The notes under the pieces were generated by a model, which did no database searches, had not been told where the DNA came from, and was given only the letters and a program-made list of their open reading frames with translations. Made by a program: the position numbers and the translations under genes. DNA of 64,000 nucleotides from Rhizoclosmatium globosum (lineage: Eukaryota > Chytridiomycota > Chytridiomycetes > Chytridiales > Chytriomycetaceae): assembly GCA_002104985.1 (NCBI GenBank), contig MCGO01000060.1, positions 124,001-188,000 on the forward strand, written 5' to 3'. Every line of letters starts with the position of its first letter. The first letter of the stretch is position 1. This document shows positions 31,545 through 41,539 of the stretch, piece by piece.

Positions 31545-34044
31545 TTATTTTACACTTCTCCTTGCATGTTGCTTTAAATGTCGTATGAGCAAAGCGAGGG
31601 AATCGCTGACAAAAAACAGTCTCATCTCCACCGCAATGTTCTCGTAAACACCGAACCACAGGTTGCGCCACACTGGTAACAAATGTTTTGGCTGGCGACG
31701 TAAAACTGAGCCTTTCTCATCTGTTCCTCCATCTCTCTTACTTTTTTCGTTTGCTTCGTTGAAAACAGCTACGATCAAGCGCAACTTTTCGAGGACACTC
31801 ATGTCTGCCCTCAACCGTTTCCTGGAGGTAAGATCGTCAACTCCATACTCTCTCTTACGCTTAAGGCTTGAAGAACTTGATGTTGGTGGACCTGCTGGAG
31901 GTTGGTTGGAGCTTGCAATCAAGATTCGAACAGTAGTGGCGGCAGGTTCTGGCGGCGGTGGCCGCGGAGTTGGGATATGCGTCGATGGAGATGAAGTAGC
32001 GGGAGCAGTGGAATTTTCTTGCTCTGGAGCAGGTACCGTCGGAGGTGCGTTGGATGTGCTTGATTCACTCTGCTGATCATCAGCGACAGGGGATGGCGCA
32101 GCAGGCTCAATATGTGGTTGCAATGTAGTCAAAGAAGGAGGAGGTGGAAGTTGTGGCATATGAAGGATTGAAGGAGTTGATGAGGTGGGAGGTACAGTTG
32201 ATGAGGTTGCTCGAAGTGACACAATGAACGAAGCGATCAACGACTGGAACTGGAGCTTCACGGCGTCAGGTAACTGTAATCCATTTACAAACGACTGAAG
32301 TTTCTCCTTTTCAGACTCTGGAGTACGAAAAGCGAGGGCTGATTGGATCGTGATTGAGACGCCAAGTTCAGGAGCCCTTGAGTTTGCCACAGACGCAGGT
32401 TTGATTCTCTTGCAATATGATTCCACGAAGAGCTTACTGAGGCTTGATAGATCTCTTAAGTTGTCAGGAACGAGACTTCGCATAGTGTTGTGGCTGAGGG
32501 CTTGCTGACGATCTGCAACATACGGAGCCTTCCATTCCAACTCCATCAATGTCCCATTCTGCTTCGCAATTTCCTTCAGTGTCGCGGCGTCACGGGAGTA
32601 CTTAATCGAGTTATGGTCAGTTCTGTGTCTCGCAGCAACTCGGGCTTGAGCGTACGGAGCATTGGCCCATTCCGCGAACAAATATCCGGTTTTACGAAAA
32701 GTATGAAGTCCCCACGTTGCATCTGGTCGAACTGCAGCCAATTGACAGTGGCAGGCGGCCTGGAATGTCTTGAGAAAGCTGTCATAGCTTATGTGTTCTT
32801 TGATGTCAGTGCTAACCCCCTTAACGCAGTCGTCCATGGCTTCAACAGATGGAAACAGATAACCAGATGTCGATCCCATCAGATAAATGAAAACAAGAAG
32901 GTGACGAACTGGGTCAAGGTCTGGGTTTGTATCGTCGCACCACAGCATCAAGGTGACAGGAACATTATCACTTTTACCCTTTAAAGAAAGTAAATAAAAA
33001 GGCTATAAACAAGCAATAAAATACCTGGAATGTGATTGCAAGTCCCTTCACAACACCTTCAGGCGTTATAACAGACAGATCAATATCTATTGACTCAAAC
33101 GTCAAATACATAACATCATCTGCCCTCATGAACAGCTTGCACGAAACGAGAATCATAGTGTATATCATAAGGCCCCAGAGTGTGTTCTGAGCGAGAAAGA
33201 AGTTCCGAAGTGCCAACAAATTCTCCGGTGCAAGAGACGAGTCGCCGTTTGGCTGGTAAGTAGCGCCATCTACAGAGCTTTGTTTCATGGCATTTACAAC
33301 AACAGACGAGTATCGCGGGTTTCCTTTCCGCCACATCTGGCTGACTGTGTGTGGTCTTCGGCAGCCATCCCGTCGCCCTTCAACCTCCGCCTTAACACAC
33401 TCTCCACACTTCTCCTCATACTCGCCCTTTCCCAACGCACCCTTTGCTTCGTGAATTACTGTTACTGCCGAACCAAACTGCTCAACATTCTTCGGATCAT
33501 TCCAACCTCCCTGACACAACACTTGCTCCTCCTCCTCATCCTCGTCTCCGCTACCATCAACAAACACCGCATTTCCGTCGAAATCCTCCAATGGCGTTCC
33601 TTTTGGCCAGCGCTTGAAACGAATGAAAAGTGCAATGGTGTTGGCATTCATTGACGGACAAAACGGCTCAACTTTGACGTCTAGCAAGCTCAAGTAGCTC
33701 TCCCAGTCTCCAATCAATGCGCAGAAATATTTAAGGCCATTTATGTGTTTCTGGTACGCGACTTTACTGAGTTCTTTGAGCACTCTGTTTCCTGTCGCTG
33801 ATTTCGGACCACCAAGAGTCAGATTCATTGCATTCAGAGCTTCTTTGACTCCTGCTCGTTTAATTAATAAAGAAAACATTGCTTTGATATGTTTACCTAA
33901 GTCAATACGAGATTGCATAGCTGGAGTGATCTTGTATGCATTGGCTGTTGTATACCCCGCACGCTTTCCTTTGATGGGCTGCTTTCTTGGCTTTCGCTCT
34001 GAAGTGCGCTGGTTTCGCTTTCTGTACTTTGTCTTTGGTGGCAT
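31545..34044 (-). mobile_element. Crypton-like tyrosine recombinase gene, intact
   Basis: Two exons (34044-33025 and 32978-31545) flank a 46-nt GTATTT...AAAG intron in phase 0 and give about 817 residues. The N-terminus is very basic (MPPKTKYRKRNQRTSERKPRKQ). The catalytic domain shows Arg307 (KLFMRADDVMYL), His432-x-x-Arg435 (GLHTFRKTGY), His458 (AARHRTDH) and the nucleophile Tyr467 (SIKYSRDA): the R-HxxR-H-Y set of tyrosine recombinases. A Pro/Ser/Thr linker leads to a basic block (KRKREYGVDDLTSRKR) and a C-terminal helical region with LLPVWRNLWFGVYENIA, placed like the GCR1_C DNA-binding domain of fungal Cryptons. No stop or frameshift occurs, unlike many neighbours. Element ends are not defined. 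A domesticated gene is the alternative. Confidence 0.7.
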
Positions 34045-34204
34045 TGACGGCACTTGGGTCTTTTGGGTGTCCGGGAAGGTGTTTTTTAGTTGGGACGAGA
34101 GATGGGAAGCAAAATGGGAAGTGATGGGAAGTGTCCGGAAGTGATCAAACAAAAATGTATATTGTGGATAAGATTTGAGAATAAAGGCTTTTACTATCAT
34201 GTAA

Positions 34205-35878
34205 TCACGCTTTTGCAAAGAGCAAGGATGCATTCGTCCCACCAAATCCAAAACTGTTTGAAAGTGCTGCACGCACTGCCTTGCCCCGTTGAGCTTCTCC
34301 TCTGATGTAATTCAACGTGAATTCTTCTGCCAGTGTTTCCAAGTTGAGTGTGTGTGGGACAATATCCTAGTATCGGATGTTGAGCATCATGTTTCATCAT
34401 ATGTACCCATCAAAACTCAAATACTCAGGGACTTACATGATACACAGACAAGATAGCAAAAATAGCCTCGACAGACCCAGCAGCCCCCAATAAATGCCCT
34501 GTTGCACCTTTCGTACTACTCACTGCAACACGATGCTCCCCAAAAACGCGTTTAATAGCCCTCGTCTCCGCCAAATCTCCTTGCTCTGTAGAGGTCGCAT
34601 GCGCATTCACATAATCCACATCACTTGGCTTCATTCCACCCGTCTCCAACGCACGAAGCATAGCCCTCCCAGCCCCATCTCCGTCATCAGGTGGCGAAGT
34701 AATATGGAACCCATCTCCTGTCAAACCATACCCCTTCAACTCCGCGTAAATACGCGCACCTCTTGCTAAAGCGTGTTCCCGCTCTTCAAGAACAACGATA
34801 CCAGCGCCTTCACCCATCACGAAGCCGTCACGCCCGGCGTCGAAGGGACGGCAAGAGCGTTCAGGTGTGTCGTTGTATTTTGTTGCGAGTGATTTTGCGC
34901 GACAGAAGCCGGCGAGGGAGAGTGGGGTAATGGAAGATTCTGTTCCGCCTGCAAGGATTACGTCTGCGTCGCCGTGTTGGATGAAACGGGATGCGTCGCC
35001 AATTGCATGGGCGCCTGTTGCGCAGGCTGTTGAGACGGCGTGGTTGGGACCCTGGTTTTTCGCGTGAGTGGGTTGATTTCAGTTGATGGAATCCTTCAAG
35101 TGCTCTCTCTTCCTGTTTTTTATCCAACTTTCTGATTCCGTAGTTTATATTCTTTCCTTGTTCGTCGATCCATCAAGTTCCTGAATTCATTCATTTGCAA
35201 TGATTGAACGCACCATAAAGTTGTATCGAATAGAAATATTTCCAGCCGCCATATTAACGAGAGTCTTTGGCACAAAGTATGGGCTGACTTTCTTGTAGCC
35301 CTGGTTGACGTGGATGTTGAGGTTAGCAAGACAAAGTGATCATAGGACTTGTACACCTTTTCATGAAAGCTTCTGGCCGTTTCAGCAATCTCATCGAGAC
35401 ACCCGATTCCAGATCCAATGCAAACACCCTAAGTAAGCAAGTACGTATGTTTAGATGATACACGGAAATCTGAAGTGGATGGGCTGCATACCGTTCGCTG
35501 CTTCAGCTTCACATCCTCGGGAAACCAGTTTGCATCTTCCAAAGCCTGATGGGCAGCGGCATAGGCAAAGTGCATGAAGGGGGTGGTCTTAGTCAAGTCC
35601 TAGTTGGGTACTTGATGTCAGTACCACCAATCCACCCAACCACCTTCAAATCAAAACAAACAAATCAAACAAACAAACAAACAAACCGTCTTTGGCACAT
35701 GGCTTTTGTGGTCGAACCCTTTCACTTGGCCAGCAACCCGCGATGGAAGCCCTGCAAACGCCTCATCGGAAAGGCTGCCAATTCCGCACTTTCCTCCGAT
35801 GAGCGCCTGCCACGACTGCGAAATTGTGTTGCCAAGTGGCGTGACTGCTCCAAGGCCGGTGACTACTACCCGTCGCAT
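34205..35878 (-). CDS. Beta-ketoacyl-ACP synthase II-type (mitochondrial KAS, Cem1-like)
   Basis: This condensing enzyme elongates acyl-ACP in type II, presumably mitochondrial, fatty acid synthesis. It starts at ATG 35878 ([17 protein letters not shown]) and uses about six exons with clean GT-AG borders. These carry [37 protein letters not shown] and the catalytic Cys ([15 protein letters not shown]), the first His ([11 protein letters not shown]) and the second His ([14 protein letters not shown]). The end is [18 protein letters not shown] at TGA 34205. No frame correction is needed. No long targeting peptide precedes the start, so import may rely on the first residues or the enzyme may be cytosolic. 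The Crypton-like gene begins 160 bp downstream. Confidence 0.9.
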
Positions 35879-36019
35879 TCGATTTGTACTAAGTAAGTGA
35901 ATTGAAAAGAAAGCATTAGATTAATCTCTTCTCACACTTTGAACTCTATAAACTATGTATTCTGATTCGATGTGATCCGTCTATAGTTAATGTCCTCTCC
36001 GTATATCAGCCGTCCTTTA

Positions 36020-36081
36020 ATATGATTGGGTTATTGTAAAATCCACAAATATGATAGGAGCAACTGCAGCCTTTTGATTCG
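36020..36081 (+). promoter_or_regulatory. Paired GATTGG/GATTCG motifs upstream of lectin 1
   Basis: ATATGATTGG (36020) and TTTTGATTCG (36072) lie 52 bp apart, ending 39 bp before the lectin 1 ATG. Lectins 2 and 3 have the same ordered pair; ATTGG is the reverse complement of CCAAT, the target of the HAP/NF-Y complex. Role inferred. Confidence 0.5.
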
Positions 36082-36119
36082 ACACTGCAAAACAATACCA
36101 AAAAAAGCATCTCACAGAA

Positions 36120-36777
36120 ATGATCTCTCTTATCGCCCTGTCTTTGTTGGCTGTATCCGTTAAAGCAGACTCCTGCTCAGGACTGGGAGACTGGAATCCT
36201 GTCCAGAGTCTATTCCAATACGCGCCAGCTGTTGGCGGAGCTGTGACAGGAAACCTGTTCCTCAACTGCCTAAGGGCTCAAAACTGGATCCCACAGTGTA
36301 CGCGTTTGAGTTCCCCCAATGGATTATACTCCCTTGTCCTTCAGGTACCATACCTGCTCTTTGTATTTGTGCGAAACTAACATGTTATCATAACATGTTA
36401 GCCTGACGGAAACGCTGTGATTTGTAAGTGTGCAAGACAGGACTCACCAATTATACTAACTGTTATTGCAGATTCCTCATGGTACCAATCCAACTGTAAC
36501 TACGGCCAAGGATGTGTTTCAAGCACATGTAAATACTTATTGTGTGATATCTACTTGTTCTGACATCGCTATAGGGAGCACATCAACCTACAATACAAAA
36601 GCGCAAGCCATCCAACTCATGAACGGGCGATTCCAGGTTGCTCAGAACCCAAATGCAAACGCGGTATGGGACTCTGGAACTCAAGGCTCAGCGTCAGGAA
36701 CGTTGTTGTGTATGCAGAATGATGGGAACTTGGTGGTCTACGACGGAAACACTGTTGTTTGGGCTCTGACACACTGA
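36120..36777 (+). CDS. Secreted bulb-type (mannose-binding) lectin-like protein, array member 1
   Basis: A signal peptide (MISLIALSLLAVSVKA) precedes a small Cys-containing protein with two B-lectin repeats. Each repeat holds the QxDxNxVxY mannose-binding signature: LQ-PDGNAVIY and MQNDGNLVVYDG. Exons are 36120-36344, the microexon 36402-36423 (22 nt, encoding PDGNAVI plus one base), 36472-36530 and the last exon after a GTAAAT...TATAG intron. The Gln of the first signature is the last codon of exon 1. Conserved Cys: LGDWNP region, NCLRAQNWIPQC, SNCNYGQGC, LLCMQ. Likely secreted or wall-bound and able to bind mannose-type glycans; ligand not shown. Four or more paralogues follow on the same strand. 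Confidence 0.75.
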
Positions 36778-37104
36778 TTTTTTGAATTTCTTTTATAAAT
36801 GATATACCCCCTTCGCATTGCTTTAAGAAGTAAACATGCTATTGTTTTATTTGAAAATGATGAGTGTCAAGAATTGAGTCCAAACTTGAATGATTGGTCC
36901 ATCCCACCACAGCGAAGACAATGCACCCCTTAAGACGTCCACAGATATGATTGGATAATCAGTCAACACTTCAAATCACATCACCGCAACATTTTGATTG
37001 GATCAAATCAAAATGACAATGACGAACCAATAAAAGGGGACGGGCATCCAACAATGGACATCTAAAAAAAGTGTATACCCTCCCTAAAAATACACTCTCA
37101 AAAG
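36778..37104. other. Intergenic region, lectin 1 to lectin 2
   Basis: About 330 bp holding the lectin 2 promoter, including the paired GATTGG motifs listed separately and CCAATAAAAGG near 37027. No gene is seen. Confidence 0.5.
36945..37001 (+). promoter_or_regulatory. Paired GATTGG motifs upstream of lectin 2
   Basis: ATATGATTGG at 36945 and TTTTGATTGG at 36992 lie 47 bp apart, about 100 bp before the ATG at 37105. Same order and strand as for lectin 1. Confidence 0.5.
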
Positions 37105-37847
37105 ATGCTTGTTTCCCTCCTCGTCAGTCTCTTTGCCGCGTCCGTGAATGCTCAGTGTGGGAACTTGGGGAACTGGAACCCAGTCTCAAGTTTGATGCAG
37201 TACAACTCTGCGGCTGGTAGTGCCGTCACAGGAAACACTTTCCTCACGTGTCTTGTCGCGCAGAACTGGATTCCTCAGTGTACGAGATTAAGCGCTCCTA
37301 ATGGACAGTTTGCTCTTGTTCTTCAGGTATGTTTTTCGAGTATTCTATAGTGTCGATGAGTCTTAATTTATATCGGTTATATTTTCGTGCGAAGCCTGAT
37401 GGAAACGCGGTTGTTTGTAAGTTTATCCGCACTCTTGAAATCGTTAGTTAACCTGACGGTCACACAGACAATGTTTGGTACCAATCAACATGTAACTACA
37501 ATCAAGGTTGTGTCTCAAGTACTTGTAAGTCCCTTTTGCCCTTCACGTTACGCGTATTTTGCATGTTGAACTTGTGCTTGAAGGGAGCACTGGAACATAC
37601 AACACTGGAGCAGGCGCTATTCAACTCAACAACGGAAGATTCCAAGTAAACCAACAGCCAAGCTCTCAGTCTCGATGGGACTCGGGAACTCAAGGGTCTG
37701 CCTCTGGAACTTTGTTGTGTATGCAGGTAAATAGACTATTCTTTATTTCTTCTTGATAATTTAGTAAACTGATTAATCGTGCGTAAGAATGACGGAAACT
37801 TGGTCGTCTATGATGGAAACAGTGTTGTCTGGGCATTGAACCATTAA
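37105..37847 (+). CDS. Secreted bulb-type lectin-like protein, array member 2
   Basis: Signal peptide MLVSLLVSLFAASVNA, then QCGNLGNWNP. It has the same two-repeat plan as member 1. The microexon is 37395-37416 (22 nt, PDGNAVV). The exon starting near 37468 (NVWYQSTCNYNQGCVSST) is followed by an intron before WSTGTYNTGAGAIQLNNGRF. A further intron splits the second signature exactly after its Gln (CTTTGTTGTGTATGCAG, then AATGACGGAAAC), so both lectin motifs are divided at the same point. It ends VVYDGNSVVWALNH at TAA 37847. Fully spliceable without frame corrections. Confidence 0.75.
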
Positions 37848-37930
37848 TTTTGAGCTTTACTTAATTGTTGGAGATCATATACCCTATTTCTACATCTTCA
37901 ATACTTTTATTTCGAGAGATATTAATGTCA

Positions 37931-37982
37931 ATATGATTGGTTATGTATTCTGATTGGGTTGGTTATCACCACTTTTGATTGG
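37931..37982 (+). promoter_or_regulatory. Paired GATTGG motifs upstream of lectin 3
   Basis: ATATGATTGG at 37931 and TTTTGATTGG at 37973 lie 42 bp apart, with a further TGATTGGG between them, about 80 bp before the ATG at 38061. Lectin 4 has TTTTGATTCG at 38929 and the inverted form CCAATCAAAA at 38814. Confidence 0.5.
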
Positions 37983-38060
37983 TCGTATATCACATTCCAG
38001 GCGAAATAGAAGCGAAATAGAAGCTTAAACTCAAGGAAGAAAAAAGTACACGCCAATTAC

Positions 38061-38763
38061 ATGTCTTCCTTCTTTGTCATCGTCGCTCTATTTGCATCCT
38101 CTATTAATGCACAATGCGGAAACTTGGGAAACTGGAATCCAGTCACAAGCTTGCTTCAATATAACCCCGCATCAGGAGGCGCTATTACGGGAAACTCGTA
38201 CCTTAACTGTCTCAGAGCCCAGAATTGGATTTCACAGTGCACAAGATTGTCCGCTCCTAACGGACAGTATGCGCTTGTGCTTCAGGTATGTATTGGAATT
38301 GCGAATCTTCTTCGTTTTTGAAGCCCTGAATTACTTTGTTTACGTATGTCCAGCCGGACGGTAATGCCGTGATTTGTAAGTCAAGCTTCCCACTTTAACT
38401 TTTTTCGGACTATGTCTCTGAAGTATTGTCCAAAAACACAAATCAGACAATGTCTGGTACCAAGGAACATGCAACTACGGAAACGGATGCGTCTCAAGCA
38501 CGTGGAGCACGGGTACATGGAATACAGGAGCTGGAGCTATTCAACTCAACAATGGACGTTTCCAGATCAACCAACAACCGAATTCGGGCTCGAGATGGGA
38601 TTCTGGAAGTCAAGGGTCTGCTTCGGGTACTCTTCTTTGTATGCAGGTAAAGTAAAACACTTAAACTTGAAACTTTAAGTTAATCGAGTTCATTCTTTAT
38701 TAGAATGACGGAAACTTAGTCGTGTATGACGGAAGCAGTGTTGTTTGGGCGTTGAACCGTTAA
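38061..38763 (+). CDS. Secreted bulb-type lectin-like protein, array member 3
   Basis: Signal peptide MSSFFVIVALFASSINA, then QCGNLGNWNPVTSLLQYN. The microexon 38354-38375 (22 nt) encodes PDGNAVI. The following exon reads NVWYQGTCNYGNGCVSSTWSTGTW without the WSTG intron of members 1 and 2. The second signature is again split after Gln (GTATGCAG, intron, AATGACGGAAAC). It ends VVYDGSSVVWALNR. It is the closest relative of member 2, and the array probably grew by unequal exchange. Confidence 0.75.
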
Positions 38764-39012
38764 TTAGGACTTAGTATTGCTGAACTCGTTTTTCTTACTT
38801 TTGTCTCTTCATACCAATCAAAATGCGAATACATTGTTTAATGGAATACAATGGTTGTTTTTATAGCGATCTAATAATCAAACGGTCATTGTAGTACAAT
38901 GGGCGCTCGGCAACAATGGAGTGCATCATTTTGATTCGTTGATTTGTTTCCAAATAGAAAAACACGACATCAAACCGGCATTAAATTAAAACAACACTTC
39001 ATCTCAACGGAA

Positions 39013-39756
39013 ATGAAGTTCCTGGTGTTCTTATTCGCTGCTTTCGCGGCTCTGGTATCTGCAGACGGCGGGTATCCTTGCAATAACTTGGCGGATTGGA
39101 ACGCAAAGTCTGTGTTTGATCAGTATCAAGACTTGCCGTATATGATGGCGACAGGTGACAGTACGGGCTTCAAGACTTGTTTGTTGGCGACCAACGCAAT
39201 CACCACGTGTAAGAGGATTAGGAATCCTGCCGGGACTGCGATGCTCGCATTGCAGGTGGGTCTTTCCTTTGAGTATATGCTCTCAATCTGATACTATTAT
39301 ATATTCTTAAGCCGGATGGAAATGCTGTTATCTGTATGTTGTGTATCCTTCTTGCACTTTATCACTAATGTATACTGCAGACGCAATTTGGTACGCGACG
39401 ACATGTAACTGGGTAATGTGAAACTAGAGTTGTCCCGATTCTTAGAAGTCACCGCTTATTATATGATAGGGAGGTGGTTGTATTTCTTCCATTTGGAGTT
39501 CAGGAACATATGCCACAAACGCGCGTGCGATATGGAACAACAACGGTCGTTTCTATATTACCACAAGTGTTTACACAAACGGACCAAGCGTTTGGGATGC
39601 TGGAAAGACAGGATCGATTTTTGGGACACAGCTTTGTCTTCAGGTAACTTGCATTCCTTTAACCTTAAAACCTAATACTTTTCAATATAGAATGATGGAA
39701 ACTTGGTTTTGTATGATACTGGAGGCACGGTCGTTTGGGCGGCTGGGTCTCATTAA
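39013..39756 (+). CDS. Secreted bulb-type lectin-like protein, array member 4 (divergent)
   Basis: Signal peptide MKFLVFLFAAFAALVSA, then DGGYPCNNLADWNAKS. This member is more divergent (TCLLATNAITTCKRIRNPAG) but keeps the microexon 39312-39333 (22 nt, PDGNAVI) and an intron after the Gln of the second signature (TCTTCAG, intron, AATGATGGAAAC). An extra intron near 39415-39480 follows TTCNW. It ends LVLYDTGGTVVWAAGSH. Both QxDxNxVxY motifs are complete, so sugar binding is plausible. Confidence 0.7.
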
Positions 39757-39954
39757 TTTCATCAGTCTTTTCTTCTGCTGCTGGCTTCTGAAATAAAAAT
39801 GCCATTAATATTGCTCTCTAACAATTGATTTGTATTTTTGATAACGTTGCTGCTGGCTGTTTGTTCAACAATAACCCCATGTTCCAAAAATAGACAACAC
39901 TTTAAAAGCCGTTCAACCCAGCTTATTACGTTGGCATAGAAACTACATCGAAAA

Positions 39955-40585
39955 ATGCATTTCTTCAAGCTTGCTACTGTTACAGTTTTGGCTATGACTC
40001 AAGGCACAAGTGCTCAAACCCAATGTGAAAACTTGGGCACTTCGCAGCCGTCCTGGAAGTTGAACTCGCAATACACGAGCGTTCCAGGATACGCCATTAA
40101 GAGTGACTCATTCAAGAATTGTTTGCAGCCTTACTTTACTGCTTCTACCTGTGCGAAACTCTCCAACCCAGCGGGTACGAATCAACTCGTTATGCAGGTG
40201 CGGCTGCTATTACTTTTACAATTAGCTAAACCTATATGATAGCCCGACGGTAATGCCGTAATTTATAACGGTAAGATTATCATTCATAAAGAATTCGCAC
40301 CCAACTTCTGTTTTTTTAGTCTGGTATTCCTCCAACTGCAACTTGGGCCGAGGATGTGTTTCGCCAACTTGGAGTACTCAAACTTGGAACCGCCCTGGGT
40401 TGTCTTTCCGTGTGCAGGATGGCCAATTCGTTCTTTCCACCACCCAAGATTTGAGTGGACAAATTATTTGGCGCGTTCCTGGGTATGCTTCGACTGGGGC
40501 TTCACAACTTTGTATGCAGAATGATGGTAATCTTGTTCTTTACGTTGGCGATGTTGCTGTTTGGGCGTCTGGAACCTACCACTAA
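39955..40585 (+). CDS. Secreted bulb-type lectin-like protein, array member 5
   Basis: Signal peptide MHFFKLATVTVLAMTQGTSA, then QTQCENLGTSQPSWKLNSQYTS. Members 5 and 6 form their own subfamily. The microexon is 40243-40270, 28 nt instead of 22, encoding PDGNAVIYN plus one base. The rest is one exon (VWYSSNCNLGRGCVSPTWST...LCMQNDGNLVLYVGD), so the second signature is not split. It ends VWASGTYH. Charged and aromatic content around the second motif differs from members 1-3, which may mean a different glycan preference. Confidence 0.72.
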
Positions 40586-40775
40586 ATGTGTTGGTCTAAC
40601 GAATTTTGCGGATTTCAATGTTTTTTTTGCTTTGTCTCTTTGTTGCTGATGGTGGTGATTAAAATAGTGAGGTGAAGGAAGTGATTGGGATTGGTTATTG
40701 ATTGGTCAAGTAAAACAATGAATAGTACCAACCCGAATTCAACCTTTTAGAAAAACTATTCTTGCATATTATTAA

Positions 40776-41396
40776 ATGCCTTCATTAGCCGTCTTTGTCG
40801 TCGTTGCGTTAAGTGGAATCCAAGGAGCTCTCGCTCAAACATGTGAAAACCTTGGAAGCTGGCAGCCATCCTGGAAACTGAACGCGCAATACACAAGTAC
40901 ACCAGGGTACTCCATCAAGGGAGATTCTTTCAAAAACTGTTTACAGCCTTATTACTCTGCACCACCTTGCGCAAAACTGAGCAATCCTGCCGGAACATCA
41001 CAACTCTTGATGCAGGTTCGATACATGTTATTGTTCATTAATTTGGTTTTAATCTTAAATAATTAAGCCCGATGGTAACGCGGTTATTTACAGTGGTTAG
41101 TTGATGTCTTTTGCTTCGCAGAACTTACCCTTTCAATAGTTTGGTACGCGACAAATTGTAATCAAGGCCGTGGCTGCGTCTCACCTATTTGGAGTTCTCA
41201 GACATGGAATAGGCCAGGGCTCTCGTTTCGTGTCCAAGATGGTCGTTTTGTTCTTTCAACAACCCCAGATTTAAGTGGACAAGTTGTTTGGGGTACCAAA
41301 GCAGGATCTGTCGCTGGTACGCAACTGTGTATGCAAAATGATTCGAATTTAGTTTTGTATGATGGAGCTACCCCAGTTTGGGCCAGTGGAAATTAA
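40776..41396 (+). CDS. Secreted bulb-type lectin-like protein, array member 6
   Basis: Signal peptide MPSLAVFVVVALSGIQGALA, then QTCENLGSWQPSWKLNAQYTS. It is very close to member 5. The 28-nt microexon is 41068-41095 with a GTTAGT donor. The last exon runs VWYATNCNQGRGCVSP to LCMQNDSNLVLYDGA, where the second signature has Ser in place of the usual Gly but keeps Q, D, N, V and Y. It ends PVWASGN. The upstream region has several GATTGG strings. Confidence 0.72.
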
Positions 41397-41539
41397 CCAA
41401 GTTATTGCTTTCTCTTTTTTTATAAAAATGTTCGATGATACCCAGCCTTAATATGGCGAATAAATTGTTCTGTGAGTTTTGATACTTAGGAATCTTCAAT
41501 CATAAATCTGCAGAGTAGACTTGACAAATCTGCTCAAAA

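Noticed and set aside
31663..32076. 137-codon plus-strand frame
   Set aside because: Antisense of the Pro/Ser-rich linker of the Crypton-like recombinase.
34045..34272. Longer N-terminus for the recombinase from ATG 34272
   Set aside because: The first part overlaps the KAS coding end in another frame and lacks the basic composition that begins at MPPKTKYRK; 34044 is the better start.
35630..35690. AAACAAAC-rich repeat as a separate feature
   Set aside because: It is a simple repeat inside a KAS intron, with no further structure.
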